Shown: piece by piece, positions 47,341 to 59,232 of the stretch | How the letters are laid out: each line of letters starts with the position of its first letter | Numbering within the stretch: the first letter of the stretch is position 1 | Source of the DNA: Rhyacichthys aspro | Taxonomy: Eukaryota; Chordata; Actinopteri; Gobiiformes; Rhyacichthyidae | Direction: 5' to 3' | Assembly: GCA_036850595.1 (NCBI GenBank) | Contig: CM072158.1 | Coordinates: 21,448,578 to 21,512,577, forward strand | Length of the DNA stretch: 64,000 nucleotides | Notes under the pieces: generated by a model | Told to the model about the DNA's origin: nothing | What the model saw: the letters and a program-made list of their open reading frames with translations, nothing else | The model's database searches: none | Translations under genes and position numbers: made by a program

Positions 47341-47667
47341 TGTAGTAGTGACTGATATAAACTCTGTCATGGTGTAAAGTAAATTTTTTGTGTTTCCCTA
47401 TAAATTCTTTTTTTTCTCTGGAATTTTAAGATGTGTCATACAGTGCACTATAAATGTTCCCTGTTCAATGAGCAGAGTAGCACAATGCCACACTGAGCTC
47501 TTAGATGTGGGCAAGCAGAAGTTGGCATCCCTGTTTGAAAAAAACTGAGAAATCAGACAAGACTTTGTCCTGGCACTATCCCTCTGATTGGTTAAGCCTG
47601 AGCCTGAGGAGGCCACTCTGCCTTTGGCTTCCCCAAGTCATCAACAAATCATGAACAAGCAAAACAA

Positions 47668-50600
47668 TTTTTTTAATTTATTTAATTAGGACAGTGCATA
47701 TTTGTCAACATATGAGCAAAAAAACATCACAGTAAATATGCCAGAATTAGCTACAGTAGCTAATTCGGCTCATCTGTTGTCCTAAGGCAGGCACAATAAA
47801 ACAGACATACATGTTACTGTTACAAGACAAGACAAGTTACAATAAACATTAGACACAGTGAGTTGACAATTGTCAAACGGGTCAACATAAACAGTCATAA
47901 ATAAAAAGTGCAAACTACACATATGTACACAACTGGTGTGTTTTTAACCACTGCTTTAGTGTTTTCTTGAAGGTCAGGTAGTTGTCACAGTCTCTAACAT
48001 GAGCTTGTAGTGTATTCCATGACTGTGTGCCTCTGATAGACACCACCATTTGGCTAAATTTAGTCCTACGTCGCTGTATGTTACAGTCTCCTCTGGTTAA
48101 CACTCTAGTATTGACTCTATTGTTAGTTTTCTTCTGTATAAAAACCTGTAATGGTGGTAATAGTTGTCCAAGTCTAAAATATTATACTTACTAAGGATAT
48201 TACAATAACGAAAATGAAGGGGCTTTCTATCTAAAATTTTCAATGTTTTCTTGAAAAGAGACTTGATAGGTTTTAGAGTGCTCTCTGTTGTATGAGACCA
48301 AGTGGTATAACAGTAGGTTATGTGAGTAAAAATCATTGCGTGCATATATGCTTTTGCTGATTCAAAAGTCAAAAAGGGTCTTACATGATTAAAATTTGAC
48401 AAATTATATTTGATTATGCCACTGATTTTTTTTTACATGTTGCTTAAATGTTAGATTTGAATCAAAGACCACACCGAGATACTTAAACTGGTCTACCACA
48501 TCTAGACATTCACCATTGACTAAAACAGATGGTTTTTGGTCTTCAGCTGTCTGTCATGAAAAAACATACTAACAAACTGTTTTTTAGTATTAAGATGAAG
48601 ACAGGAATTTTGGAGCCAATGGGACACTGGGACCATGGCCTAAAAGGCTTTTAACATTCTCAAGAAAGTAACAGGTGGCTGTTTCTGTAGAGTGATATTT
48701 ACGGAAACCGAATTGCATTGGGTGGAGAGGGGTATGTCAATTGTTTAGGTGTTCAATTAACTGTGTGGCAACCCACTTCTCAGCTATTTTTGATATGATT
48801 GGTAAAATACTTATTGGCCGATAGTTTTCTGGTTTTGTCTTATTTTTAAGACCTCTGAGACAGTTATATTTTGTATATTAAATATTGATATCGTATCATC
48901 AAGATGTTTGTGAGGGATGTCTGGGTATTGAAAATGAGCTGTCAGCTCCTCAACAGACCTGATAAAGAATTTATTAAAGCTATTGACCATAACATCTAAA
49001 TTGTCAGTTAGAGTGCCATTTTCCTGGAGCTGTAGGTCTCTAAAATGTAGATGTTTATTTTGTCCCAATAGCTGATCTGTTTTACACCTTTATTTCTAAG
49101 TGATGTAAAAATCTGGCGATCACTTGTAATGCCTGTTTTTAGTTATTTCTTTAATGCATTGTCTCTGTCTATCATTAGTTTCCTTATATCATTATTTATC
49201 CAGGGAAGATTTTTTTCTGTGATGTTTGAATTTGCCTGTTTTTGTAAAATGAGCGAGTTTCATTGACATTTTTAATAAAGCTGTTAGAGCTAGCCTCAAT
49301 GTCACTATTTCCCCAGCACATTAAACCAATCTAGTTGTTGCAATTCATTCTTCAGATTTTGTTGCTCACTTTTGGGTATAAATTGATAGCTGCCAACTGT
49401 AGTCAGAAAGACCTGATAGAAGATAAAAAGTTCTGGATGTTCAGGCTTATTGGTGAATATCAGATCAATTGTTGTTTTTGATGTATTAGTTAGTCTTGTT
49501 GGTCCTTTAATAACCTGCATTAAGTTGTACTTATTAGCAAGTTGTTTCAGTTTTTTTCTGAGTTCAGTTTTGATCTTATTTGTTGTCCCAATTAATGTTC
49601 AGGTCACCCATAAAAATGATTTCACTTTTGGGATTACAATGTTTTAGAATTGCCTTAAGTTGAGAATATATCCTTAGCGGAGGGGGGTCGATACATACAG
49701 ATCATAGTGAATGACATTGCTGGGGACAGTGTTATATTCAGACCAATACATTCAACATTGACTTCAACTGGCCACTTTATTAGTTCACATTTAAATATGT
49801 CCTTGACATAAACTAAAATGCCCCCGTCTCACCCCATTTCCCTGTCTCTTCTGAATACATTGTATCCTGGAATATTAATAGCTGCTGTTGCGGATGAATG
49901 AGTCAACCAGCTTTCAGTTATTCCTATTCCACAATGCTACGTATGTTAATATATATACCCATTAAAAGTCCCTTTGGTTTTGATTGTGTGTCCCAAACAA
50001 TTTTAGCATTATTAAGAGTTTGAAAAAAGTGCATTTTGTGTTGTTTCTTAATGGCTGGATTCAGTCCCTTTAATTTTGTTACAGAGGTAGACCTTTTATA
50101 TGCAGTTGTTCCCAATGATTGTGTAAATGAGTTGCATTGTTCTAAATCAGAATTTGGAGTTACCTGCGGGGTGTTTAATGTAGACATTGCTGGCCCAAGC
50201 AGCTGTGGTGGTAGTCCAGTGGGCTGTGGTGGTAGCCCAGGCTGTGGCCCAGGTAGCTGTGGTGGGAGCCCGGTTAGCTGCGGTGGTAGCCCAGGCTGTG
50301 GCCCAGGTAGCTGTGGTGGGAGCTCGGTTAGCTGTGGTGGTAGCCCAGGCTGTGGCCCAGGTATCTGTGGTGGGAGCCCGGTTAGCTGCGGTGGTAGCCC
50401 AGGCTGTAGCCCAGGTAACCATGGTTGTAGCCCAGGTATTTGTGGTGAAAGCCCGGGTAACCATGGTGGCAGTCCGGTTAGCTGCGGTGATAACCCAGGC
50501 TGTAGCCCAGATAGCTGTGGTGGTAGCCCAGGCAGCTGTGGTTGTAGCCCAGGTACCCATGGTGGTAGCCTGGTTAGCTGTGGTGGTAGCCCAGATATCT

Positions 50601-50715
50601 GAGATTGTAGCCCGGATAGCTGAGTTGGTAGCCCAGGTAGCAGTGGAACTAGCTCAGATAGCTGCTGAGGTCTAGTTAGCAGTGGTTGAGGGCCAGACTG
50701 TGTGTCTACACCTCA
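47668..50715 (-). pseudogene. L2-like LINE, internally deleted, with a repeat-rich N-terminal region
   Basis: On the - strand a frame runs from 50712 to 49924. It opens with Pro/Gln/Leu/Gly-rich repeats (PPQLPG-type) and continues into LLMG.YINIRSIVE, the start of the endonuclease. Downstream pieces, in several frames, read ILKHCNPKSEIIFMGDLNIN and KGPTRLTNTSKTTIDLIFTN (endonuclease), NYRPISILPIISKIAEKWVA and FGFRKYHST (RT fingers), then KYLGVVFDSNL, SLFKKTLKILDRKP and WNTLQ near the C-terminus. RT motifs A-C (FADD) are missing between about 48690 and 48560. The 3' end is an A/T-rich tail at 47668. It is inactive. Confidence 0.8.
50205..50660. repeat. 54-bp minisatellite inside the LINE coding region
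   Basis: Units of 54 bases (18 codons) are clearest at 50210-50400. They are built from smaller ggtagcccagg / tagctgtggtgg modules and diverge toward 50660. The length is a multiple of three, so all + frames and two - frames stay open. Only the - strand frame that joins the LINE endonuclease domain has a biological reading. The + strand Cys/Gly/Ser/Pro-rich frame is probably an artefact. Confidence 0.9.
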
Positions 50716-51064
50716 GCAGCCGTCTTGCGTTCTACAGAGCATTCTAGTTCTGTGCTAAATAGTGATTAGCATTAGGAATATTCATCTTCATGAAAATTAT
50801 TAAGTAGTAGTAGTAGTAGTATTAATCTGTTTTTATTATCATTCAAAGAATAAATCTGATTTAATAAGCAACTGAAAAATGCATCACAGTCCATTCCATT
50901 CACAGATCCCTCTGGAGACAGATAGCAGGAAAAGACCACAAAGCTGGACTGCAGTTCACAATGTTCAAACTTCAATCCTATAATGCTGACTGTAACATGC
51001 AGAGAAGGTGTGTCCGTCTTTTGCTCCTGTCTCTCCCCCTCCTCTGTCTGCTCTCAGGTGCTGT

Positions 51065-51241
51065 GGGCGGGACCTGGGAGTCTGACCCACTGATTGGCTG
51101 CTGTAGGTCGACGATTAGCCAATGAAGGCCTAAGCCAAAACTTTAAAAGAGGAGACAAGAAGCATCACTCTCTCTCTTTCTCTTTGGGTTTGTTGCTTTG
51201 TGTTTGATGCTGTATACACATAGTGGTTGGGAGGTTGGCAG
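51065..51241 (+). promoter_or_regulatory. Candidate promoter and noncoding first exon
   Basis: A GC box (gggcggg, 51065), an inverted CCAAT box (attggctg, 51093), a forward CCAAT box (gccaatg, 51118) and a TATA-like ctttaaaaga (51141) lie in normal promoter order. A pyrimidine tract tcactctctctctttctctt (51165-51184) is a likely initiator region. It is followed by about 60 bases ending at a strong donor, cag|gtgagt (51241/51242). No protein start is conserved in it. The gene it would serve is unknown; the splice-flanked exon at 59233 is one candidate partner. Confidence 0.5.
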
Positions 51242-52597
51242 GTGAGTGGGCCCTGTACATTTACAGCAAAAAATGGCAGAGACACATGCTAGCTTTAGAA
51301 CAGCAGCTTAATAGGCTATAACATGATGGCAGGCCAATGCTGAAACTAGAGGTGCATTCGGACAGAAAAGGAGTTTTGGGACATGTAGTTTAGACTGGAG
51401 CAACTGCTGAGACACAGCTCTGCTCTAGCCTGTTTAAAATAAAATAGTGTAATCTCCGTTTAACTAAACAATACAAATTAAGTCGGTCAAATAGTTACTA
51501 TACAATCACTTTGTCACACACACACATATGGGACTTTTAATCTATACAGCATTTTTAGGCTGTACAGCTTTTTTTTTTTGCATGTGTTTTGTGCTGAGAT
51601 ACCTGTGTCTTCCACGTATAGCCTAATGTTTTTTTATTTTTTACCCATTGGAAATATTATGTCAATTTAAATGATCAATATCATTTAAATTGAGATTTAA
51701 AATATATAAATATATTTTGCGCAAGATTTAAGATCAGGCTATGTTGTAATATCAATATTAATACGGCATTAATAGAGCCACCCCACAAATTTGTCTCCAT
51801 CTCTCACTGACTGCCGTCTGTGTGCCCTCTGAACAGCAGTAGCAGTAGTTTATTTTCATACATTTTATGTTACACATGTTATGTTATGGTCTGTGTCCTG
51901 ATGTGTGAGAAGAGTGCTCAAGAAGTGTGCAGACACACATGAAACAGCACATGAACATAAAAGTGTAGTCATAATCTGTTCTTGTTACTTTCGCCCTTAG
52001 TCTAAACTAACTACACACTGTGTCCCAGCAGGAGCATGTAGACAGTAGTTTGCTCAATAAAAGCCAAGGAAGCTACAGGCCATTAGCCTTGTGTTGCACG
52101 GTAACAGAGTGGTAAGCGCTCAAACATCCTTGGCTGATTGTGGCCAACGGCAATTAATTAATGTTTCCTGTGAGGTGTTCTGATTTATTTTTTTTATTTT
52201 TTATTTTATTTAACCTTTATTTAACCAGGAGAACCTCATTGAGATTAAAAATCTCTTTTCCAAGAGTGTCCTGGCCAAGACAGCAGCTCATTTACAAGTT
52301 ACAACAAACAATGACACACATTCAGAACCTTGAGACAATACAGTAAAAACATTAAAATGCTAAAACATCAAAAGATCAAGACATAAAAACAAATAAAACC
52401 CACTAAAAATAATCACAAATAAGAAATCTGTAAAATATGTTTGTCAGGTAAAACATCTGCAACACAAAGATTTTTCTTCCGAGACATTTAATAATCTCTT
52501 AAACATATTTAGTGAAACCAGTTCATTTAGTTTCATGTCTAATTGCAGTTCATTCCAGAAGAAAGGTGCAGCAAAACTAAATGCCTTTTTTCCCAGT

Positions 52598-53566
52598 TCA
52601 GTCCTGACTCTGGGGACAGACAACAAGAAGAGGCTCTGTGACCTGAGATGATGGCCTCTTTTTGGCTTTAAAAGAAAGACAAGATTTAATTCTAAAATAA
52701 AAACCCAACTTCAATTTCAACCTTTTCGCCAACTGCTGAATATGTGGTGTGAAGGAGAGGGTCTCATCAATTAAAAATCCCAGATATTTGTAGTTAGAAA
52801 CACGTTCTATTTGTGAACCATGTAATGTAGAGACAAGAGGCAAATTTGCAGGCTTTGATTTAGTATTTGAGAACAACATAAATTTTGTCTTCTCAGCATT
52901 TAAAACTAATTTTAGACGATAAAAATGATTCTGAAGGGAAGTAAAAGCTTGTTGTAATTGGAATAGTGCCTTGTCAGGCGTTGATCCAGAACAATATAGA
53001 ACAGTGTCATCAGCATAAAAATGAAATTTTGCATTTGACACAGTTTGTTCAATGTTGTTAATATAAAAAAGAAACAACAATGGCCCCAGGACAGATCCTT
53101 GGGGCACACCCTTAGTCACTCTGTGGAGGCTAGACATATGGCCCTCAGCCTGCACGCACTGGGTCCTGTCAGAAAGATAATTGTCAAACCAGCTGACAGC
53201 TTGTTCAGAAAGTCCTGCACTACTCAGCCTTTGCTTCAGTACTGAGTGGTCCACAGTGTCAAATGCTTTTGAAAGGTCAACAAATAAAGCTGCACAATGT
53301 TGCTTCTTGTCCATGCATTCAATAAAATCATTTACAACTTTAAGCGCTGCAGATGTTGTACTATGCATTTTCCGAAAGCCAGATTGTACCTCAGATAAAA
53401 CATTATGACAAGCAAGAAAATCTTTCAGTTGATCACTTACAAGGGATTCTAAAATCTTAGCCAGGACAGACAGTTTAGAAATAGGCCTATAATTGTTTAG
53501 ATGGTAGGATCTCCCCTTTAAGCAATGGTAGAACATAAGATGATTTCCAGATGTTGGGAATTTCAT
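52598..53566 (-). pseudogene. LINE ORF, RT catalytic region
   Basis: Reading NNYRPISKLSVLAKILE, FVDLSKAFDTVDH (motif A), GVPQGSVLGPLLF (motif B) and FYADDTVLY (motif C), then KTKFMLFSN and NYKYLGFLID. All catalytic Asp residues are intact. After KSCLSFKAKKR the frame jumps to the normally distant C-terminal SQ.LFLLSVPRVRTELGKK block, which reads partly in another frame (52626-52444). Much of the thumb and C-terminal region has therefore been lost. Confidence 0.87.
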
Positions 53567-54773
53567 TGGTAGTCAGACAAAGATTAAAAATATATGCTAA
53601 TGGTGGAGCAATAATGTCTGCAGCCAACTTCAAGAAATAGGGCTCTAGCTTATCAGGACCTGCCGTTTTTGTTGTATCTAAGAGCTTAAGAGCTCTTTGT
53701 ACTTCCTTGACCATAACTGTTTTAAAGTTAAAAATCTGCCCTGGATGACCATGACTCACAGGTTCAGCAGAGGAACAATCAGCATTCGGGTAAAGAGATT
53801 CAAATAAAAATCCAGAAGAAATAAAATGTTCATTAAAGCAATCAAGCATTCTAGCTTTGTCAGTAATGGTTTGTGAGTTTTTCACAATGCACGGAGGAAG
53901 TACTATACCTCTGTTGTTTTCAGTTAATAATTTAATAGTGTTCCAAAACTTTTGTGGGTTGCTCAAATTCTCAGACGTTTGAGAGAGGTAGTATTCAGCT
54001 TTGGCCTTTCTAATTGTGACAGTACAAGAATTTCGCAGCTGTCTGAAGGCCTGCCAGTCTGAATTCAAGTTACTTTTTCTGGCTTTAGCCCATGCAAGAT
54101 CACGATTATGAAGAAGATCTGATAAGTTAGGAGTGAACCAAGCATTTTCGCGGCCTTTAACTCTGTATTTCTTATAGGGAGCATGTTTATTGATCATATT
54201 ATTAAGGGCCTCATAAAAGTAGTTCCAAGCATTTTCTACATCAGCAATAATATACATTTTTTCCCAGTCAATATGGAATACGTCATGAAGAAAACCCTGT
54301 TCTGAAAAGTGCTTGATATCTCGCTTAACAATAATCCTTGGTTTAGCTTTAGGCAATTTTACAGCTCTAACTGTTGCAATGACACAGTGATCACTGATGT
54401 CATTTGCAAATATAAATGCTTTCGAGTATTTATGCAGAGCATTAATTAAAATCACATCTAAAAGAGATGATTTTTCAGGATTTTTCACGTTAGGCCTTGT
54501 TGGTTTGTCAACAATTTGAAACAGATTCAAGGAGTCACAATAAGATTTAAAATCATCAGAGACTGGTTGTAACCAATTCAGATTTAAATCACCAAGGACA
54601 ATTAGTTCTTTATATCTTTCATCTGAGAGAAGCTCTATTAAAGCAGGTAGAGCACCACTATCAGCGGATGGTGGTCTATAACAACCAATGACTGTTAAAC
54701 TAAGAGATTTTGAGACCTCAAGCTTAAGGGATAAAAACTCAAACTGCTTCACCACTGATTTAGAAAGAAGCAC
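53487..54773 (-). pseudogene. LINE ORF, endonuclease body and RT N-terminus
   Basis: This 428-codon frame includes CYRPPSAD, ELIVLGDLNLNW and ISDHCVI (endonuclease active-site blocks). A linker with ENAWFTPNL and SNPQKFWNTI follows, then TKTAGPDKLEP and IPNIWKSSYVLPLLKG (RT fingers). A one-base shift near 53520 moves the continuing NNYRPIS block to the next frame. Confidence 0.85.
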
Positions 54774-54774
54774 T

Positions 54775-55356
54775 TCAACTTGAAATTGCTATTCCCCTGC
54801 CACGTTTAGGTCGGTCAGTTCTAAAAACATTATAACCACTTACATTAATATCATTGTCTGACACAGATCTACTTAGCCAAGTTTCAGATAAAACAATGAC
54901 ATCTGCATCCGTGGACTGTGCCCAGATACGCAGCATATCCATTTTTGAGACAAGACTGCGTACATTGAGATGTAAAAAACCAAGCCCAGATCTTTCTTTG
55001 AAGTCAGCTGGGGTGTCAAAACTGGCTAAAGTGTCTGGGCCTGGGTTGGGCTGCACATTTCCTGACATCAACAATAAAAGCAAAATCAAACACTTTAGTT
55101 TAAACAGATTCCTACAAGATTCATTAGAATTTTTTCGTTCAAGTCTGATGTCAAGAGCACCACAAAATACTGTGATGGGAAAGTGTTCATGTAGTGCCAT
55201 GACACTAGGAGGACAGATTGAGTCCAACTTCCTAGATAAGGTAGACAAGGGCAGAGGAAAAAAGGGGACATTAAGCACACAGTCAGACCCACACGTTCCC
55301 CGGTGTGGGAACTCTGTGAATGTAAACACTGGATTGGGGTCGCTATTCCATCGCAA
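54775..55356 (-). pseudogene. LINE ORF, N-terminal part with NPGP motif and endonuclease start
   Basis: This is a 193-codon frame. A hydrophobic Leu-rich stretch (LKCLILLLLLMSG) is followed directly by NVQPNPGP near residue 132. That arrangement resembles the 2A-like translational recoding motifs seen at the N-termini of some CR1/L2-type LINEs. The usual 2A Asp-x-Glu upstream of NPGP is not present (N-V-Q), so activity is doubtful. After it comes LGFLHLNVRSLVSKM and IVLSETWL, the start of the apurinic-like endonuclease. The frame is cut at 54775 by a small deletion or shift. Confidence 0.78.
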
Positions 55357-55379
55357 GTAATCCCCATAATGACCACATG

Positions 55380-56520
55380 GAGAAAATAAGAACTGCCATG
55401 ATATTTAGAGCATTACAGTTATTAAACGTTTGTCTGATGCTGGTCTTTTAGGGGCAGTAGTTTTGCAATAGAAAATTATTTCATATTGTAATAAAAAAAA
55501 TAAATAAATAATGACCAGACCAGATTTAGTCATAAAGGTTTAAGGAGACAATTGAAAATAATCTGAGCAACAATTTATTTAAATTTAAAATATATTTGAT
55601 TAAATAAAAGTGAGTCAGTTATGAATATGATGCTCATTTACCACCAGTTACACTGAGTTTTACCTGGAGACACACGATTTAAAAGTCAGACTGTTTAGGG
55701 CTAAGTATTACAGTTTTTTACAATTGACACATTTTCTGAAACTGAAAACCAATTTCTCAAAACACAATTTCTAAAATTGAAACTAAAGTAACAAAACCTC
55801 TGACTCTCAGTCAAAAGCTAATTATTGTCATATGTTGCATTTGTATCATCAAAATGAACACACACAGAGCACACACAACACACTACAGAGCAAAAAACTA
55901 AACAGTTGTCAGAATATCATCAGAAACAAAAAAACAAGGCTTCATTTTATTCATATTTAAATTCAAACACACTTTCCTAAACCAGAAGAGTTTATAGTAT
56001 TCTCTACAGTAAATCCTTAGCATCATGTCTTTTGGTGAAAATTTGAAGAACTTGGATTTTATTCATATTCACACAGGTACTGTATAGGTTTCTGTTTAGT
56101 TTTCCAGTAGCACACAACCATTTTTACTGACACAAATATTCTGCACAACTTTTCTTTTGCTAATTAAATAATCTAAAGTAAATAAAGTATATAATTTGGT
56201 GCACAAAATATCTTTGCTACTAAAAAAGATATCCATCTCATTCACATCACTGTATCACTTGCTCATTTGAAGATACAAGTATAAAATATTTTTTGAGTCC
56301 ATAGTTTCCAATCCAAAACAACTGTATATAGGTTTCATTTCTTTAGCAGTGTTTTAAGCTTTGAGTGGTTGTGTGTTGAAACAGCTGTGTGTTAATTGTG
56401 TCTAACTTCTCCTTCCTGAAATCTTTTTGACTCATAGGACCCTAAGAATGGCAAATGTGCTCTATTGAGTGAGAATGTGTTTTGACATAAGAGATGTCAA
56501 GATGTTAGCAGCAGATCCTT
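55380..56520. other. Interval without recognised genes
   Basis: AT-rich DNA between the L2-like element and a TTAA element. Nothing recognised. Confidence 0.45.
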
Positions 56521-56523
56521 TAA

Positions 56524-57273
56524 AGGCACACTACGTAATGTTTTTGGCCACATGGGTAGGGTGACCATATTTCCAAACCAAAAAAACGGGAGACTTTAAT
56601 TTTACCGCAAATCCAACGACAGGACATTGACAAATGAAAAATAATGTCAGCAGAAATCAATACAACACCAGTAAATAATTAAAAAACATGAACTGATTGC
56701 ATGGATTGGGGTTAAGATTTTTTTTTTTTTAATTAATTCACTTCAAAGAAAAAAAACTTTCCTACTGTGCTAAAATGCCATTCATTCCTCTGTACTTTAG
56801 ACAGTTGTGTTCTTGACTCTCGCCTGATGACAGGTCAAAGTGTGAACACTGAAAGGGGACCTTAGCATTAACCTCATGCTTAAGAACCAATCATTATTGA
56901 GCTACAGCCCAAAGGAACACTGTTGATCTTTTTCAATTGTTTAGTATTGCCATCACCATGGCGACACAGTCTACAGACAAATGAGTTTCAAGCACATTGC
57001 ACTCCTTCGGCTTTAAGACAACAACTCCAACTTTGTCGAGCAAGGATTTTATGTTCTCTGTGTGTCTTACCATTAGAAGTTCTGTTTGCACTAGGTCTGT
57101 TCTCTTAACTTTTCCAACGAGTGCAATAGTTCATAGTTCATCTCTTAAATCTTGTGTTTCAGGTTTTCCCAGATGGGACAGAGGAGGCTTATTTACCCTA
57201 TTTCATGCCAAAGAACCATCTCACATGACTTTGAGGCTTTGTTTTTATAGGTCAAAAGTTACGTAATGGACCT
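56524..57273. mobile_element. 750-bp TTAA-flanked nonautonomous element
   Basis: The left end AGGCACACTACGTAATG and the right end, in reverse complement AGGTCCATTACGTAAC, are imperfect inverted repeats bounded by TTAA (56520-56523, 57274-57277). Near the left end, tagggtgaccatatttccaa looks like the start of a second, nested repeat. No coding region is recognised. Confidence 0.68.
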
Positions 57274-57639
57274 TTAAGTCCTGTAAGTTGTGTCCTGGTG
57301 GCATCTTCATGGACTGGATTTGTCCAGCACATCCCACAGATGCTCGATTGGATTGAGATATGGAGAATTTGGAGCCAAATCAATGAGCCTTGGCCTTGTT
57401 CATGTGAACCATGGCCAGTTCACCACTGTTCCTGTTCTTGGACCACTTTTGATAGATACTGACCAATGCAGCCTGGAAACACCCCACAAGAGCTCAAGTT
57501 TTGGAGATGTTCTGACACAGTCATCTAGCCATCACACTTTGGCCCTTGTCAAATATGCTCAAATCTTTAAAAGGAACCCCGACTATTACTATACCACTTG
57601 TTGGCCTTAACATGTTGTTATTGTCCTATTCTACTAAAA

Positions 57640-58640
57640 TTCATTGTTAGTGGCACATGAAAACTCCTAACTACTTTAAAAATCGTATATGTTTACTACA
57701 TTTTTTGACCTATGGAAGGTGCCATTATGTTACCTACGCAATGCATTCTGCAACGATGACGTGATTCGGCAGCACCTGAGACAATCTGTAAGGAAAACTA
57801 TGTTTCGGGCTACGTTTTCTCTTAGATAGCCTTAAAAAGTGGAAACTGTGCGGCACTGCGCTGTTTTTGGCTGCAATTTCCAGCCAAAACGTTACAAAAA
57901 CAGTGACATAAGTCTTCAAATAAAAAGAGGAGACTTGAGTGGGAGAAAGCCTCTGGACGAACACAGCTTCATGAAGACCCACGTTTATGTTTTTGACTCT
58001 TCTCTCTTGATGCTTGTGAGTCATTTTGTCGACCACAACTGCTAAAGTAGCTAACGTGTGCTGCTGGTTGTAAACATGGAATCGACTGCCATGCAAACAG
58101 TTTTCTCAGCACCTAAACGCCTCAGGCTGACGAGCGTAAACCGTGAGAAAAAGCATGACAGAGGAGATGCTAAACGCTCTTCTGCTGGATGTAATAAAAT
58201 AAAACAATCAAATGTTAACTTGTTTGTATGATTTATTATGTTTAGTCTGTGTAACACAATAATCTATATTAGAATACATTTGATCCTGATGCTTACCGTG
58301 AACAGCGGCTGAGAGCTCTCTCTGAGTTAGCATTGGCAACTTCTGCACAAACACCAGCTATTTAGTCCCACATGATCGTTCTCAGGTGTATTTTTAGTGA
58401 TTTCTTCAATATTGTTCTCTCTGTCAGTGCAATCAGGTTATAATTGGGACAGCTGAACAGAAGATATTGTTTATTTGTAGCCTTCTGCTAGCAGACTGCT
58501 ATAGGGGAATGAGACCGCAGCTGCCTTTTAACGTCATTACCCAGAATACACTGCAACATAAACAACAATGGCGTGGTATAATGGAAATAAATTTTTGGAA
58601 ATTTAAAAAACTAAATAGTATATGTTTAACATCACGTTTT
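57640..58640. mobile_element. Probable decayed DNA element with a THAP-like start
   Basis: A + strand frame at 57839 begins METVRHCAVFGCN, which looks like the N-terminus of a THAP domain (C-x4-C zinc pair after the initial Met). It loses homology after about 25 residues. The flanks show weak inverted similarity: atgtttactacattttttg, cattatgttacc and cattctgcaacgatgacgt on the left resemble the reverse complement of 58540-58640. Boundaries and class are uncertain. Confidence 0.42.
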
Positions 58641-59232
58641 TATAGCTGAAGCAAATGTTTATTACACATGGTCAATAATTCGTAAATTTTTCCTGCTTCT
58701 AACATATCAGCTTTTTTGGACACAATGTTCACCTGCTGCCTAATAGTTTGAAGAGATAATCAGTGTTAGTCACTTCACCTGTCTGTTGTCAGAATGTTTC
58801 CTGATCAGTGTATATAGTATTAAGATATGAATTAACATATGGAGATATATTTTTTGTCCATATTACCCAATTTGTATTTTTTTTTTTTTACACATTTTCT
58901 TTATATTTTTGCATTTTGAGGATCCCACAGTAATGACCAACATAAAAACCACACTACCATTGTTTTAACCAAAATCAGTAAGCCAAGTTATAAGTGTATA
59001 TCACAGTGGCAAAAAAAGAGAGAGAAAAAATATGCCGATTCAACACAAACCCTTCCACCTTCCCAGACAACCACGCATGTGTGTGTGCTTATCTGTGAGG
59101 GGGTGTTATTAGTCACATTTCTCACAGGAAAAGCTAAAGCAGAAGTAGTGCTCTCAGTCCTCAATCAGAGGAAGGTTTTACTTGCTGTTTTCTTACTTTA
59201 AATTCTATTTCTTTTATACATATTTGTTCTAG

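Larger units (their letters stand above)
52175..55376 (-). mobile_element. L2-like LINE, long but defective copy
   Basis: A 3.2-kb non-LTR element read from 55376 down to an A-rich 3' end (the + strand shows tatttaacctttatttaacc, then T/A-rich DNA). Endonuclease and RT are both present in order. At least two frameshifts and one internal deletion interrupt the frame. It is the second L2-like copy in the same orientation within 8 kb. Confidence 0.87.

Noticed and set aside
50036..50675. + strand Cys/Gly/Ser/Pro-rich frame resembling a keratin-associated or structural protein, and an Ala/Val-rich one in the next frame
   Set aside because: They are products of the 54-bp minisatellite, which leaves most frames open. 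The only frame with a meaningful continuation is the - strand LINE frame.
54854..55360. 168-codon + strand frame
   Set aside because: It is antisense to the L2-like LINE N-terminal region, which has clear homology on the - strand.
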